A stretch of 64,000 nt of DNA, from assembly GCF_013376455.1 (NCBI RefSeq), contig NZ_CP045504.1, positions 3,307,001 to 3,371,000 on the forward strand. Direction: 5' to 3'. The DNA comes from Desulfolutivibrio sulfodismutans DSM 3696. Its GTDB lineage: Bacteria; Desulfobacterota; Desulfovibrionia; Desulfovibrionales; Desulfovibrionaceae. Below the pieces are notes generated by a model, which saw only the letters and a program-made list of their open reading frames with translations, made no database searches and had not been told where the DNA came from. The position numbers were made by a program, and so were the translations under genes. Positions 17,839-27,080 of the stretch are shown here, piece after piece. Numbering within the stretch: the first letter of the stretch is position 1; each line of letters opens with the position of its first letter.

Positions 17839-17914
17839 TGGTGGGCCGTGCTGGGATCGAACCAGCGACTCTCTGCTTAAAAGGCAGATACTCTACCGCC
17901 TGAGTTAACGGCCC
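17839..17914 (-). tRNA. tRNA-Lys (anticodon TTT)
   Basis: 76 bases including an encoded CCA. The acceptor stem pairs GGGCCGT with ACGGCCC, the anticodon stem TCTGC/GCAGA encloses CTTTTAA (anticodon TTT), and the T arm has GGTTCGATC. It is the first tRNA of a two-tRNA transcript whose promoter is just upstream. Confidence 0.97.
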
Positions 17915-17928
17915 ACGCGGAAACAGGC

Positions 17929-17957
17929 TTCCTAATCCCATGCCCGCCCCCTGTCAA
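17929..17957 (-). promoter_or_regulatory. Sigma-70-type promoter of the tRNA-Lys/tRNA-Glu unit
   Basis: On the - strand, a perfect TTGACA (-35, + strand 17952-17957) is followed after exactly 17 bases by TAGGAA (-10, 17929-17934; three of six consensus bases). The -10 lies 14 bases before the mature tRNA-Lys 5' end, as expected for a tRNA promoter. Confidence 0.7.
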
Positions 17958-18317
17958 GGGGCTCGTTCCGCGCGGCCATCAATCCCGCGCCCGGCCGAGG
18001 TGCATGCTTAATCAAATCCATCTCCCGCGTCCATCGGAAAATGCGCGGCCACGCCCGACGACTCCCGTCCGCCATCCGCCGTGCGGGCCGGGACGTGCGG
18101 CGAACGCGACCGCAAGACAGCCGGGAAATGGTCGCAACCACCTCCGGCAGCACGGCGTCATAAACGCCCGGGGCGGCGTTTCGGGGAAGGGCCAGCCCCC
18201 AGGCCCCGACAGATTCGCCCAAGTCTACACCACGACGGGCAGCCAGTTCGGGCCTGTCCTCCGGCCCCGACAGATTCCCCTGGCGCGCCGGACGCCTCCG
18301 GTATATGAGCCCAGGTC
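17958..18317. other. Intergenic region between the tRNAs and the membrane protein gene
   Basis: About 360 bases, GC-rich. Presumably it carries the rightward promoter for the downstream membrane protein. No convincing promoter, repeat or gene; frames here (for example 18004-18360) are shadow of the next gene or lack ribosome sites. Confidence 0.35.
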
Positions 18318-19268
18318 ATGGATATGGCCGAACTGTGGCGCACGTTGGTGTGGCCCCTGACCCGTCTGCTTGTGTCGTTGTCCGTGGGCCTTTTGGTGGC
18401 CAACCTCATCGAGGCCCTCAACTGGACCCGCTTCATGGCCCGCTTCGCCGCTCCGCTCATCCGCGTGGGGCACATGAAGGACGTGGTGGGGGCCAGCTTC
18501 TCCATGGGCTTTTTTTCCGGCATGGCCGCCAACACCATGCTCGCCGAGGCCTATGCCGAAAACCGCCTCACCCCGCGCGAGCTCGTCCTGGCCAACCTGT
18601 TCAACAGCCTGCCCACCTATTTCCTGCACCTGCCCAACATGTTTTTCATCACCGCGCCCTTTCTGGGCTCGGCCGCCTTCCTTTACGTGGGCCTGACCCT
18701 TCTGGCCGCCATCCTGCGCACCCTGGGCATCCTTTTCGTGGGCCGCCTGCTCCTGCCGCCCCTGCCCGAGGGCTGCGTGGTCTGCCATCTGGGCGAGGAC
18801 CGGGTGACGCTTGCCAGCGCCCTGAAAAAAAGCTGGGCCCGCTTTAAACGGCGCATCAAAACCATCGCGCTGTTCACCATCCCCACCTATGTGGGCATTC
18901 ATTTTTTAAGCACCCACGGGTTTTTCGGCTATCTGGAAAAATTCGTGTCCGAACACCTGGGGGGCATGCCCTGGCTGTCGCCCCAGGCCATAAGCATCGT
19001 CATCTTCCACATGGCCGCCGAGTTCACGGCTGGGCTGGCCGCTGCCGGGGCCCTGCTCGGCGCGGGCGATCTGGACGTCAAGCAGGTGGTCATGGCCTTG
19101 CTCGTGGGCAACGTGCTGTCCACGCCCATGCGCGCCTTCCGGCACCAGTTCCCTTATTACGCGGGCATCTTCAAACCGGCCATGGCCATCCGGCTCATCG
19201 CCTGGAACCAGGCCTTTCGGGCCGCCACCATCATCATCGTGGCCGTGGGCTATTACTTTCTGGGATAG
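18318..19268 (+). CDS. Nucleoside-recognition (Gate) domain membrane protein
   Basis: A 316-residue polytopic inner-membrane protein with about seven hydrophobic segments and the Gate/nucleoside-recognition fold seen in concentrative nucleoside transporters, FeoB and SpmA/SpmB. Recognisable pieces are the helix-break SFSMGFFSGMAANTMLAEAY and the later repeat-like MAAEFTAGLAAAGALLGAG. Substrate is unknown. Conserved 'nucleoside recognition domain' proteins of this length occur in many Desulfovibrio-type genomes. Start is ambiguous: ATG at 18318 has AGG only two bases away, while ATG at 18324 (residue 3) has AGG at a better distance. Confidence 0.75.
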   Translation: MDMAELWRTLVWPLTRLLVSLSVGLLVANLIEALNWTRFMARFAAPLIRVGHMKDVVGASFSMGFFSGMAANTMLAEAYAENRLTPRELVLANLFNSLPTYFLHLPNMFFITAPFLGSAAFLYVGLTLLAAILRTLGILFVGRLLLPPLPEGCVVCHLGEDRVTLASALKKSWARFKRRIKTIALFTIPTYVGIHFLSTHGFFGYLEKFVSEHLGGMPWLSPQAISIVIFHMAAEFTAGLAAAGALLGAGDLDVKQVVMALLVGNVLSTPMRAFRHQFPYYAGIFKPAMAIRLIAWNQAFRAATIIIVAVGYYFLG

Positions 19269-19388
19269 GCCCGCCGGAGGCCGCACTTGCCTCGCGGCGC
19301 CCCCCGGGGCACACTTCGGCCTTCTTCGCCCACTAACCGCCAACGCGGCCGGACTGCTCTACACCCCGGCCCGACAACGAGGTTCGCC

Positions 19389-20459
19389 ATGATTCCCGGT
19401 TCCCCCACCCCCGCCCCCCGTACCGTCAGGGTCCGGTTGGTCAGCGGTCCCCTGGACTATCTGCGTCTGGCCCTGCGCGTGCTGTTCTGGGGCCTTGTGC
19501 TCTTCGTGGCGTTTTCGGCCTTCGAGACCGACAGCTTCACGGACAAGGGGCATGTGGTCTATCTCGACGCCGACTTCGAGGAGGTGGCCTGGGAGGACAT
19601 CGGGGCGGACGATTCGGTGGTGGGGCTGGTGGACCTTTCCGGGACGATCGCCAGCTTTGCCGATTCCGACGTGCTGGCGGGCACGGGTTCGGTGGTGACC
19701 CCGGACGTGGTGCGCGACGCCTTGTCGGTCATGCGCGCGGAAGGGGGCTTGTCCGGGCTGGTGATCCGCTTCGAGACCCCGGGCGGCGAGGTGGCGGCCG
19801 CAGACGAGATCCGCAACACCCTGGCCACGTTCAAGGCCCGGGAAGAGATCCCCCTGTATTTCTATTCCAGCTTCGTCCTGGCCTCTGGCGGCTATTACGC
19901 GGCCTGCGCCGCAGACAAGGTGTTCGCGGCCAAAAACGCCGAGGTGGGCAGCATCGGGGTGATCATCGAACTGCTCAATTTCCGCAAGCTGGCCACGGAC
20001 ACCCTGGGCGTGAATATGAAGGTCTACAAAAGCGGCGAATTCAAGGACATGGGCAACCCCTTTCGGGAGCCCACCCCGGCCGAGGAGACCCTTCTGGCCC
20101 GGGATGTCCGGGAGAGCATGGAGGCGTTCGTGGCCGAGGTGTCCCAGAGCCGGAAGATCCCCGTTTCGGTTGTGCGCGAAAAGCTGGGCACGGGCGAGGT
20201 CTGGAGCGGCAGGCGGGCCAAGGAGCTGGGATTGGTGGACGAGGTGCTGTATCCCGAGGAACTGGCCGCCCGGCTTAAGACCGAAATCGACAGCAAGGGC
20301 GAGGTATTTTACGCCGCCTACCAGCCGCCCAAGGGGCTGTGGCATACCCTGGAGACCGGGATGTCCGCCGTCCTGTCCGCCGCCATGCCCAAGCTGCCCC
20401 TGCCGGTCGCCCGCAAGGGATTCCATACGCCCAGGCTCTACTATCTGTTACAGCGGTAG
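19389..20459 (+). CDS. S49 family peptidase (SppA-type signal peptide peptidase)
   Basis: A 356-residue protein anchored by one N-terminal helix (residues about 30-46, RVLFWGLVLFVAFSAF) with the protease domain outside. The nucleophile is Ser166 in LASGGYYAA, and the general base is a lysine of the YKSGEFKDMGNPF segment (Lys214 or Lys219). Length and single domain match the short SppA form, which clears signal peptides from the membrane, rather than the duplicated E. coli form. The ATG at 19389 was chosen because the 34 residues upstream are Arg/Pro-rich and unlike the family. The gene stands alone, 120 bases after the Gate-domain gene. Confidence 0.85.
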   Translation: MIPGSPTPAPRTVRVRLVSGPLDYLRLALRVLFWGLVLFVAFSAFETDSFTDKGHVVYLDADFEEVAWEDIGADDSVVGLVDLSGTIASFADSDVLAGTGSVVTPDVVRDALSVMRAEGGLSGLVIRFETPGGEVAAADEIRNTLATFKAREEIPLYFYSSFVLASGGYYAACAADKVFAAKNAEVGSIGVIIELLNFRKLATDTLGVNMKVYKSGEFKDMGNPFREPTPAEETLLARDVRESMEAFVAEVSQSRKIPVSVVREKLGTGEVWSGRRAKELGLVDEVLYPEELAARLKTEIDSKGEVFYAAYQPPKGLWHTLETGMSAVLSAAMPKLPLPVARKGFHTPRLYYLLQR

Positions 20460-20723
20460 GGGGGGAAGCCGTGGGACACGAATGGTGAAAGGGCAAATGG
20501 AAAGGCGTTTTTTCGATACGCAGCACGGGCGTATTTCGAAACGCTCCATGCCGTGAACAGCGGTGAGGAGCCCTGCGCAGGGGCATGACCCCTTTTCAGA
20601 GGCGGCCGATTTTTGGGCGGGGCGCAACCGCAGCCGACCCCTGGGCCGGGGTGTTCCCGTTCCCGGGCCAGGTCTGTCCCGGCCCGGACAGGCTTGGCGC
20701 GCCGGGCCTCTTTCTGCCCGCCG

Positions 20724-20963
20724 TCAGCCGTCCACGCCCAGGCGCAGGCGTTTGACGGCGTTTTGGCGGAAAAGCATCTCCGTCTCCAGGCGCAGCTTGT
20801 CCTGCTGGGCCTCGAAGATCTCCTTGGGGAAATAGATCCCGTTTTTGAGATCCTCCCGGGCCCGCAACTCCCGGATACGTTCCTCGACGGCTTTTTTCTC
20901 GGCCGCAAACCCGGCCAGCTCCGCCTCGGCGGCGGCGATGGCCCTCTGGGTATCCTCGTTCAT
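20724..20963 (-). CDS. Small coiled-coil protein, unknown function
   Basis: A 79-residue, highly charged protein with heptad-like spacing (AAAEAELAGFAAEKKAVEER, then IRELRAREDLKNG), predicted to be almost entirely alpha-helical. No secretion signal and no known domain. The ATG at 20963 has AAAGGA eight bases upstream. It starts 14 bases after the end of the aldehyde dehydrogenase gene on the same strand, so it is probably in the same transcript, but no functional link is evident. Confidence 0.6.
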   Translation of the reverse strand: MNEDTQRAIAAAEAELAGFAAEKKAVEERIRELRAREDLKNGIYFPKEIFEAQQDKLRLETEMLFRQNAVKRLRLGVDG

Positions 20964-20977
20964 GCGTCCCGATTCCT

Positions 20978-22336
20978 TTAAAAGACCCGCAGGGTCTTGA
21001 TGTTGACGAATTCACGGATGCCGAATTCCGACAGCTCCCGGCCGTAGCCGGAATTTTTCACCCCGCCGAAGGGCAGGGCCGGTTCCGACTTGGTCATGCC
21101 GTTGATGGTCACGGTTCCGGCCTCGATATGCCGGGCCATGGCCCGGGCCGCGTCCACATCCGCCGTCCAGATGCCAGCTCCCAGGCCGTAGGGCGTGTCG
21201 TTGGCCAGAAACAGGGCGTGCTGCGCATCCTCGGCCACAAAAAGGGCCGCCGCCGGGCCGAACAACTCCTCGTCGTAGGCGGGCATGCCCGGGGCCACGT
21301 CGGCAAGAAGCGTGGGTTCATGATAGAATCCCGGCCCCTCCACGGCATGGCCGCCCAGGAGCAGCCGCGCGCCCATGTCCAGGCAGGTTTTGATCTGGAC
21401 CGCCAGGGCCTGGCGCAGATCCTCGCGGGCCATGGGGCCAAGCGTCGTGGCCGGGTCGAAGGGGTCGCCCGGCACGTAGTGGGACATGGCCGTCGTCAGG
21501 AGTTCGGTGAACTGATCGGCCACCGGCCGCTCCACGATGAACCGCTTGGAGGCGATGCATACCTGGCCGCAGCCCTGGAGCCGGGCCGCGGCCCCGGTGC
21601 GGGCCGCAGCGGAAAGATCCGCGTCGGCCAACACGATGCACGGGTCCGATCCGCCAAGCTCCAGCACGCTTTTTTTGAGATGCTTCCCGGCCAGGGCGGC
21701 CACGGATCGTCCGGCCCGGACGCTGCCCGTCAGGCTCACCCCGCGCACCCCCGGATGGGCGATGACCGATTCTACGAGGTCAAGCGGGATCAGCAGGGTG
21801 CGGAAGACATGTTCCGGAAACCCGGCCTGGCGGAAGAGATCCTCCACGGCCAGGGCGCAGCCGCAGACGCCCGGGGCGTGCTTGAGGACCACGGCGTTGC
21901 CGGCCATGACGGCCGGGGCCGCGAAGCGGATGGCCTGCCAGAAGGGGAAGTTCCAGGGCATGATGCCAAGGATCGTTCCCAGGGGCTCGAAGCTGACGCA
22001 GGACTCGGCCACGGCCGAGCGTACCGGCGTGGGGGACAGGATGGCCTCGGCGTGTTGCGCGTAATAGAGGCAGACCTGGGCGCATTTTTTGACCTCGGCC
22101 TCGGCCTCGCGAAAAAGCTTGCCCATTTCCAGCGTGATGAGCCGGGCGTGGACGGGGGCCTCGGCGATGAGCAGCTCGGCCAGGGCGGTCATGCACCGGG
22201 CGCGCCCGGCGAAGGTGGTCCGGGAAAAATCCCTGGCGGCGCGCGCGACGTCGGTAAGGATCGCCGCACACTCGGCCGGGCCGTGTTCGGGGTAGTCCCG
22301 GATGAGCTGCCCCGTGGCCGGATTGACGCTTTGCAC
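20978..22336 (-). CDS. Aldehyde dehydrogenase, succinate-semialdehyde dehydrogenase-like
   Basis: A 452-residue NAD(P)-dependent enzyme of the ALDH superfamily. It begins VQSVNPATGQLIRDYPEH, the usual start of the family, has the cofactor-site segment GIMPWNFPFWQ, the general-base Glu in VLELGGSDPCIVL and the catalytic Cys in GCGQVCIAS. Overall pattern and length fit the succinate-semialdehyde dehydrogenase branch, which oxidises succinate semialdehyde to succinate, but substrate is not certain. The GTG at 22336 is preceded by AGGGAGG; the ATG frame to 22402 lacks a ribosome site. Confidence 0.8.
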   Translation of the reverse strand: MQSVNPATGQLIRDYPEHGPAECAAILTDVARAARDFSRTTFAGRARCMTALAELLIAEAPVHARLITLEMGKLFREAEAEVKKCAQVCLYYAQHAEAILSPTPVRSAVAESCVSFEPLGTILGIMPWNFPFWQAIRFAAPAVMAGNAVVLKHAPGVCGCALAVEDLFRQAGFPEHVFRTLLIPLDLVESVIAHPGVRGVSLTGSVRAGRSVAALAGKHLKKSVLELGGSDPCIVLADADLSAAARTGAAARLQGCGQVCIASKRFIVERPVADQFTELLTTAMSHYVPGDPFDPATTLGPMAREDLRQALAVQIKTCLDMGARLLLGGHAVEGPGFYHEPTLLADVAPGMPAYDEELFGPAAALFVAEDAQHALFLANDTPYGLGAGIWTADVDAARAMARHIEAGTVTINGMTKSEPALPFGGVKNSGYGRELSEFGIREFVNIKTLRVF

Positions 22337-22608
22337 CGTACATCCTCCCTGACATGGAACTTGCGGCGGAAAGGGCGCTGGCGCGCCGTTTCCCCTGCGC
22401 AAGGACCGCGTTGTACCCCTTTCGGCCGCGCATGGCGAGTCCGGGGAATGGCGGGAATCTGGCCCGGGCCGCCCGGCGCGAGATGGCCCGGGCCTAGCCG
22501 TATCCCCTGGGGCGCATTGACGCCGGGGCGCGCTTCCATTATGTGCCAGACCGACCTTTCACGCCACGCCAACAACGCGGTCTGGCCGCCACCACCCCCC
22601 GGAGTCAG

Positions 22609-24414
22609 ATGGATACGTCGGTCATTCGCAATTTCAGCATCATCGCCCACATCGATCACGGCAAGTCCACCCTTGCCGACCGCATCCTTGAAGTCACCGG
22701 GCTTTTGACCTCACGGGACATGCGCGATCAATACCTGGACCGCATGGACCTCGAGCGGGAACGCGGCATCACCATCAAGGCCCAGACCGTACGCATCCCC
22801 TACAAGGCTGCGGACGGCAAAAACTACATCTTAAACCTCATCGACACCCCCGGCCATGTGGACTTCAGCTACGAGGTCTCGCGCAGCCTGTCGGCCTGCG
22901 AGGGCGCGCTTTTAGTGGTGGACGCCACCCAGGGGGTGGAGGCCCAGACCCTGGCCAACGTCTACCTGGCCCTGGACCACGACCTGGAGGTGGTCCCGGT
23001 CTTAAACAAGATCGACCTGCAAAGCGCCGACGTCGAGGGGGTCAAGGCCCAGATCGAGGAGGGCATAGGCCTCGACTGCCACGACGCCCTGGCCGTCAGC
23101 GCCAAGACCGGCATGGGCGTGCCCGAGGTGCTGGAACGCATCATCGCCAAGGTGCCGCCGCCCAAGGGCGACGCCGACGCCCCGCTGCAGGCGCTGATCT
23201 TCGATTCCTGGTACGACTCCTACCAGGGCGTGGTGGTGCTGTTTCGGATCATGCACGGCGGCATCGCCATGGGCCAGAAGATCCGTATCTTTTCCACGGG
23301 CGCGGTCTATGAGGTCACCCGGCTGGGGGCCTTCTCCCCCGGGCCGGTGGACATCCCCTCCATGGGGCCGGGCGAGGTGGGATATCTGTGCGCCAACATG
23401 AAGAACCTGCGCGATGCGCGGGTGGGCGACACCATCACCGGGGCCCAGAATCCGGCGCCCGCCCCGCTGCCCGGATTCAAGGAAGTCAAGCCCATGGTCT
23501 TTTGCGGGCTGTATCCGGTGGAGGCGGCGGAATACGAGATTTTGAAATCCGCCCTGGAGAAGCTCCAGTTAAACGACGCGGCCTTCAGCTACGAGGCCGA
23601 GACCTCCCAGGCCCTGGGCTTCGGTTTCCGGTGCGGCTTCCTGGGACTCCTTCATATGGAGATCATCCAGGAGCGCCTGGAGCGGGAGTTCGGGGCCACG
23701 CTCATCGCCACCGCGCCCTCGGTCATCTACAAGGTGGACAAGACCGACGGCACGGTCCTTTTCATCGACAATCCGAGCAAGCTGCCCAAGACCCAGGAAA
23801 TCGCCACCCTGTCCGAGCCCTTCGTGCGCATGGAGATCCACACCCCCAACGACTACGTGGGCGGCGTGTTCAAGCTGTGCGAGGAAAAGCGCGGCATCCA
23901 GAAGGACATCAAGTACCTGACCTCCACCCGGGTGATCATCACCTATGAGATGCCGTTCGCCGAGATCGTCTACGACTTCTTCGACCGCTTAAAATCCGCC
24001 ACCAAGGGCTATGCGTCGCTCGACTACGAGATCATCGACCACCGGGCCTCGGATCTGGTGCGCCTGGACATCATGATCAACGGCGACCCCGTGGACGCCC
24101 TGGCCACCATCGTGCACCGGGAAAAGTCCTACCATTACGGCCGGGCGTTGGCTCTGCGGCTCAAGCGGAGCATCCCCCGGCAGCTTTTCGAGGTCATCAT
24201 CCAGGCGGCCATCGGCACCAAGATCATCGCCCGGGAGCGCAATTCGCCCTTACGCAAAAACGTCATCGCCAAGTGCTACGGCGGCGACATCACGCGCAAG
24301 CGCAAGCTTTTGGAAAAACAGAAGGAAGGCAAGCGCCGCATGAAGCGGATGGGCAACGTGGAGATTCCCCAGGAGGCCTTTTTGGCGGCCCTCAAGGCCG
24401 GGGACGACTCCTGA
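22609..24414 (+). CDS. lepA: Elongation factor 4 (LepA)
   Basis: A 601-residue ribosome-associated GTPase, the normal length for LepA. Visible landmarks: G1 motif AHIDHGKST at about residues 13-21, G3 DTPGHVDF, G4 NKID, and the LepA-specific C-terminal domain ending in the basic [21 protein letters not shown] segment. It acts on stalled or initiating ribosomes in the cytoplasm. The ATG at 22609 was chosen because residue 1 onwards matches the family start ([19 protein letters not shown]) and GGAG lies just upstream. It heads a run with lepB and comM. Confidence 0.97.
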   Translation: MDTSVIRNFSIIAHIDHGKSTLADRILEVTGLLTSRDMRDQYLDRMDLERERGITIKAQTVRIPYKAADGKNYILNLIDTPGHVDFSYEVSRSLSACEGALLVVDATQGVEAQTLANVYLALDHDLEVVPVLNKIDLQSADVEGVKAQIEEGIGLDCHDALAVSAKTGMGVPEVLERIIAKVPPPKGDADAPLQALIFDSWYDSYQGVVVLFRIMHGGIAMGQKIRIFSTGAVYEVTRLGAFSPGPVDIPSMGPGEVGYLCANMKNLRDARVGDTITGAQNPAPAPLPGFKEVKPMVFCGLYPVEAAEYEILKSALEKLQLNDAAFSYEAETSQALGFGFRCGFLGLLHMEIIQERLEREFGATLIATAPSVIYKVDKTDGTVLFIDNPSKLPKTQEIATLSEPFVRMEIHTPNDYVGGVFKLCEEKRGIQKDIKYLTSTRVIITYEMPFAEIVYDFFDRLKSATKGYASLDYEIIDHRASDLVRLDIMINGDPVDALATIVHREKSYHYGRALALRLKRSIPRQLFEVIIQAAIGTKIIARERNSPLRKNVIAKCYGGDITRKRKLLEKQKEGKRRMKRMGNVEIPQEAFLAALKAGDDS

Positions 24415-24541
24415 CGCCACCCGCCGCCACGGCGCATGGACGGCCCGGCCCGGCCGGTTCTTTCGACACGTTCCGGAAACGGTCCCGTCCCCACCCTGCG
24501 GGGCAAGGGGGCGACGCCCGGCGCAAGCAAAAGGAAAACGT

Positions 24542-25141
24542 ATGAACCCCAGATGGCAGAAAACGCTTCTTGAATACATTGAGGCCCTGGCCGTGGCCCT
24601 GGTCCTGGCCCTGGTCATCCGCACCTTCGTGGTCCAGGCCTTCAAGATCCCCTCCGGGTCCATGCTGGAGACCCTGCAGATCGGCGACCACCTTCTGGTC
24701 AACAAGTTCCTCTACGGCGTGAAGATGCCGTTTACCGGAACCACGCTGTTCGACGTCGAGGAGCCCAAGCACGGGGACATCATCGTCTTCGAATTCCCCG
24801 AAGACCCGGACAAGGACTTCATCAAACGCATCATCGGCGCTCCCGGCGACGTCATCGAGATCAAGGACAAAGAGGTCTATCGCAACGGCGAAAAGCTCAC
24901 CGAACCCTATATCCGCCACACCGACCCGCGCATCACCCCCCGCCGGGACAACTTCGGGCCTGTCACCGTGCCCGAGAACAAGTATTTCTGCATGGGCGAC
25001 AACCGCGACGAATCCTACGACTCCCGCTTCTGGGGCTTCGTGGACCGGGACAAGATCAAGGGCAAGGCCTGGGTCATCTACTGGTCCTGGAACGGCATCC
25101 CCAATGTGCGCTTCGACCGGATCGGCATGTTGGTGAAGTGA
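24542..25141 (+). CDS. lepB: Signal peptidase I (LepB)
   Basis: A 199-residue inner-membrane serine protease that removes signal peptides from exported proteins. One membrane helix (residues about 13-30) precedes the catalytic Ser40 in PSGSM; the general-base Lys95 is in KRIIGAPGD, and the conserved [11 protein letters not shown] box is present. Start ATG is preceded by AAAAGGAAAA. It lies 127 bases after lepA, as in the common lepA-lepB pairing, and four bases before comM. Confidence 0.96.
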   Translation: MNPRWQKTLLEYIEALAVALVLALVIRTFVVQAFKIPSGSMLETLQIGDHLLVNKFLYGVKMPFTGTTLFDVEEPKHGDIIVFEFPEDPDKDFIKRIIGAPGDVIEIKDKEVYRNGEKLTEPYIRHTDPRITPRRDNFGPVTVPENKYFCMGDNRDESYDSRFWGFVDRDKIKGKAWVIYWSWNGIPNVRFDRIGMLVK

Positions 25142-25145
25142 CGCC

Positions 25146-26681
25146 ATGCCGGTCCATGTCGCCACCGCCGCGCTTTTAGGCATCGACGCCTTTCCGGTCG
25201 AGTTGGAGGTGGACCTGGCCCGGCAGGGACTTCCGTCCTTCGCCATGGTCGGACTGGCCGAGGGCGCGGTGCGCGAGAGCAAGGAACGGGTGCTGGCCGC
25301 GCTCAAAAACAGCGGCTTTAAGCTCCCGGCGGCGCGCATCACCGTCAATCTGGCCCCGGCCGACATGCGCAAAGAGGGCAGCGCCTACGACCTACCCCTG
25401 GCCGCGGCCCTTCTGGCTGCGGCCGGAATCCTGCCCCCTGAGGGGGCCAGCGGCCTTTTCCTGGCCGGTGAGCTGTCCCTGTCCGGCGAGCTCAAGCCCG
25501 TGCCCGGCATCCTGTCCATGGCCGTGCGGGCCCGGGAGATGGGCTCCAGGGGCATCCTGGTGCCCCGGGACAACGCCCGGGAGGCCGCCGTGGTCCGCGA
25601 CCTGCCGGTCTACGGCCTGACGACCCTGCGCGAGGCCGTGGAATTTTTAAGCGGCCAGACGCCCCTTTCCCCCGAACCCCTGCCCGAAACCGACCCCGGC
25701 CCCGTGCCCGGGGATTTCCAGGTGGACTTCTCCGAGGTCAAGGGCCAGCAGCACGCCAAGCGGGCCGTGGAGATCGCCGCCGCCGGGGGGCACAACCTGC
25801 TTTTCGTGGGACCGCCGGGCAGCGGCAAGACCATGCTGGCCAAGCGCATCCCCACGGTGCTGCCTCCGCTTCGCTTCGACGAGGCCCTGGAGGTCACCAA
25901 GATCTACAGCGTGGCCGGGCAGCTTCCCCGCCAGGCCGCCCTGGTCGAGGCCCGGCCCTTCCGCTCGCCGCACCACACCATCTCCGACGCCGGGCTCATC
26001 GGCGGCGGCAGCCACCCCCGGCCGGGCGAGGTGTCCATGGCCCACAAGGGCGTGCTTTTTTTGGACGAGCTGCCGGAGTTCAAGAAATCCGTGCTGGAGG
26101 TGCTGCGCCAGCCCCTTGAGGACGGCAAGGTGACCATCGCCCGGGCGGCCATGTCCCTGACCTATCCTGCCGACTTCATGCTGGTGGCCGCGCTCAACCC
26201 CTGCCCCTGCGGCTACCTGGGCGACCCGCGCCACGAATGCACCTGCTCGCCGCCGCAGATCCAGCGTTACCGCTCACGCCTGTCCGGGCCGCTTCTGGAC
26301 CGCATCGACCTGCAGGTGGAGGTTCCGGCCGTGCCGTACAAGGAACTGCGCCAGGAGGCCTCGGCCGTGGATTCGACGGCCATGCGGGGGCGGGTTCTGG
26401 CGGCCCGGGAGCGGCAGGCGGCGCGCTATGCCGATGCGGCCATCCACGTCAACGCCGAGCTGGTGGGGAGCCGCCTGTCGGCCTGCTGCAGGATCGACGA
26501 CGAGGGGCACCGCTTCCTGGAGGGCGCGGTGAGAAGGCTGGGGCTTTCGGCCCGGTCGCATACCCGGATCTTGCGCATCGCCCGGACCATCGCCGACCTG
26601 GATGGCGACGAGGGCATCAGGGTGGAGCATCTGGCCGAGGCGGTGAATCTGCGGGGGCTGGACAGGCAAAGGGAGGCGTGA
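25146..26681 (+). CDS. comM: YifB/ComM-type AAA+ helicase-like protein (Mg-chelatase family)
   Basis: A 511-residue AAA+ ATPase. It begins with the Lon-like fold domain (PVHVATAALLGIDAFPVEL), then the Mg-chelatase-type ATPase with Walker A GPPGSGKTMLAKR, Walker B GVLFLDELPEF, and a zinc-type cysteine group (NPCPCGYLGDPRHECTCS), ending in the family C-terminal helix bundle. ComM is a branch-migration helicase used in natural transformation. Homologues are widespread also in bacteria not known to be competent. Only four bases separate it from lepB, so the genes are co-transcribed. Confidence 0.93.
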   Translation: MPVHVATAALLGIDAFPVELEVDLARQGLPSFAMVGLAEGAVRESKERVLAALKNSGFKLPAARITVNLAPADMRKEGSAYDLPLAAALLAAAGILPPEGASGLFLAGELSLSGELKPVPGILSMAVRAREMGSRGILVPRDNAREAAVVRDLPVYGLTTLREAVEFLSGQTPLSPEPLPETDPGPVPGDFQVDFSEVKGQQHAKRAVEIAAAGGHNLLFVGPPGSGKTMLAKRIPTVLPPLRFDEALEVTKIYSVAGQLPRQAALVEARPFRSPHHTISDAGLIGGGSHPRPGEVSMAHKGVLFLDELPEFKKSVLEVLRQPLEDGKVTIARAAMSLTYPADFMLVAALNPCPCGYLGDPRHECTCSPPQIQRYRSRLSGPLLDRIDLQVEVPAVPYKELRQEASAVDSTAMRGRVLAARERQAARYADAAIHVNAELVGSRLSACCRIDDEGHRFLEGAVRRLGLSARSHTRILRIARTIADLDGDEGIRVEHLAEAVNLRGLDRQREA

Positions 26682-26763
26682 GGAACTACTGTCAGACTGA
26701 TACTCGCCGACTCTCTCAAAATTCGTTCCTCTTTCCATCATTTTTAAAACCATATTCAAGCAT

Positions 26764-26801
26764 ATTGTCGATATTGACAATTTGCACTTTTCTGATATCT
26801 T
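26764..26801 (+). promoter_or_regulatory. Candidate promoter and operator of the IS-interrupted membrane protein gene
   Basis: TTGACA at 26774-26779 and TATCTT at 26796-26801 are separated by 16 bases. The -35 overlaps an inverted repeat ATTGTC (26764-26769) / GACAAT (26776-26781) with six bases between, a plausible repressor site. The region is AT-rich and reads toward the gene whose original start lies 134 bases downstream, now interrupted by the IS. Confidence 0.45.
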
Positions 26802-26920
26802 CCGCCCGCCGTAATAAGGATCACGCCTAACTTGTTATGTTCCATAAGACCTCTATAAAAAGTTGTTAATCGTCTTGGATGCGAGAACTATTAAACTCAT
26901 AGCTCGTTTCCAGGAGAGGT

Positions 26921-26927
26921 AAAGGAG
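26921..26927 (+). promoter_or_regulatory. Stranded Shine-Dalgarno site of the interrupted gene
   Basis: AAAGGAG sits seven bases before the ATG contained in the left copy of the target duplication (26935-26937). Removing the IS and one duplication copy would put this site at ideal distance before ATGGATATT, the start of the membrane protein now at 28203. It is therefore the ancestral ribosome site of that gene, cut off by the insertion. Confidence 0.75.
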
Positions 26928-26933
26928 ACCGCC

Positions 26934-26938
26934 AATGG
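26934..26938 (+). repeat. Left target-site duplication AATGG
   Basis: AATGG directly abuts the left terminal repeat at 26939 and recurs directly after the right terminal repeat at 28202-28206, as expected from a 5-base staggered target cut. The pair fixes both ends of the IS. Confidence 0.8.
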
Positions 26939-26951
26939 GAGACCGCTGCAC
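26939..26951 (+). repeat. Left terminal inverted repeat of the IS
   Basis: GAGACCGCTGCAC; 12 of 13 bases match the inverted right end. The same GAGACCGC octamer also occurs by chance or preference in the host sequence just left of the insertion (26925-26932), which could have influenced target choice. Confidence 0.8.
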
Positions 26952-27080
26952 AATCCTCTGATGTCGTTACGGAATTCTCTCGAAAGGTCTCGGTCGTCTG
27001 TTTCCGCCGTCGTTTAGCCGACAGCGCTGATCTTGTTTCACCTTGAGGCGGCGTTCGTCACTCCTTAGCGTAAGTGTTCC

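Noticed and set aside
20505-20544. Imperfect inverted repeat after the SppA-type gene, considered as a terminator
   Set aside because: The stem is interrupted (6 + 4 pairs around an internal loop) and no T run follows in the gene's direction.
21128-22708. Rightward frame of 526 codons opposite the aldehyde dehydrogenase
   Set aside because: It crosses the lepA start in the wrong frame and has no recognisable domain.
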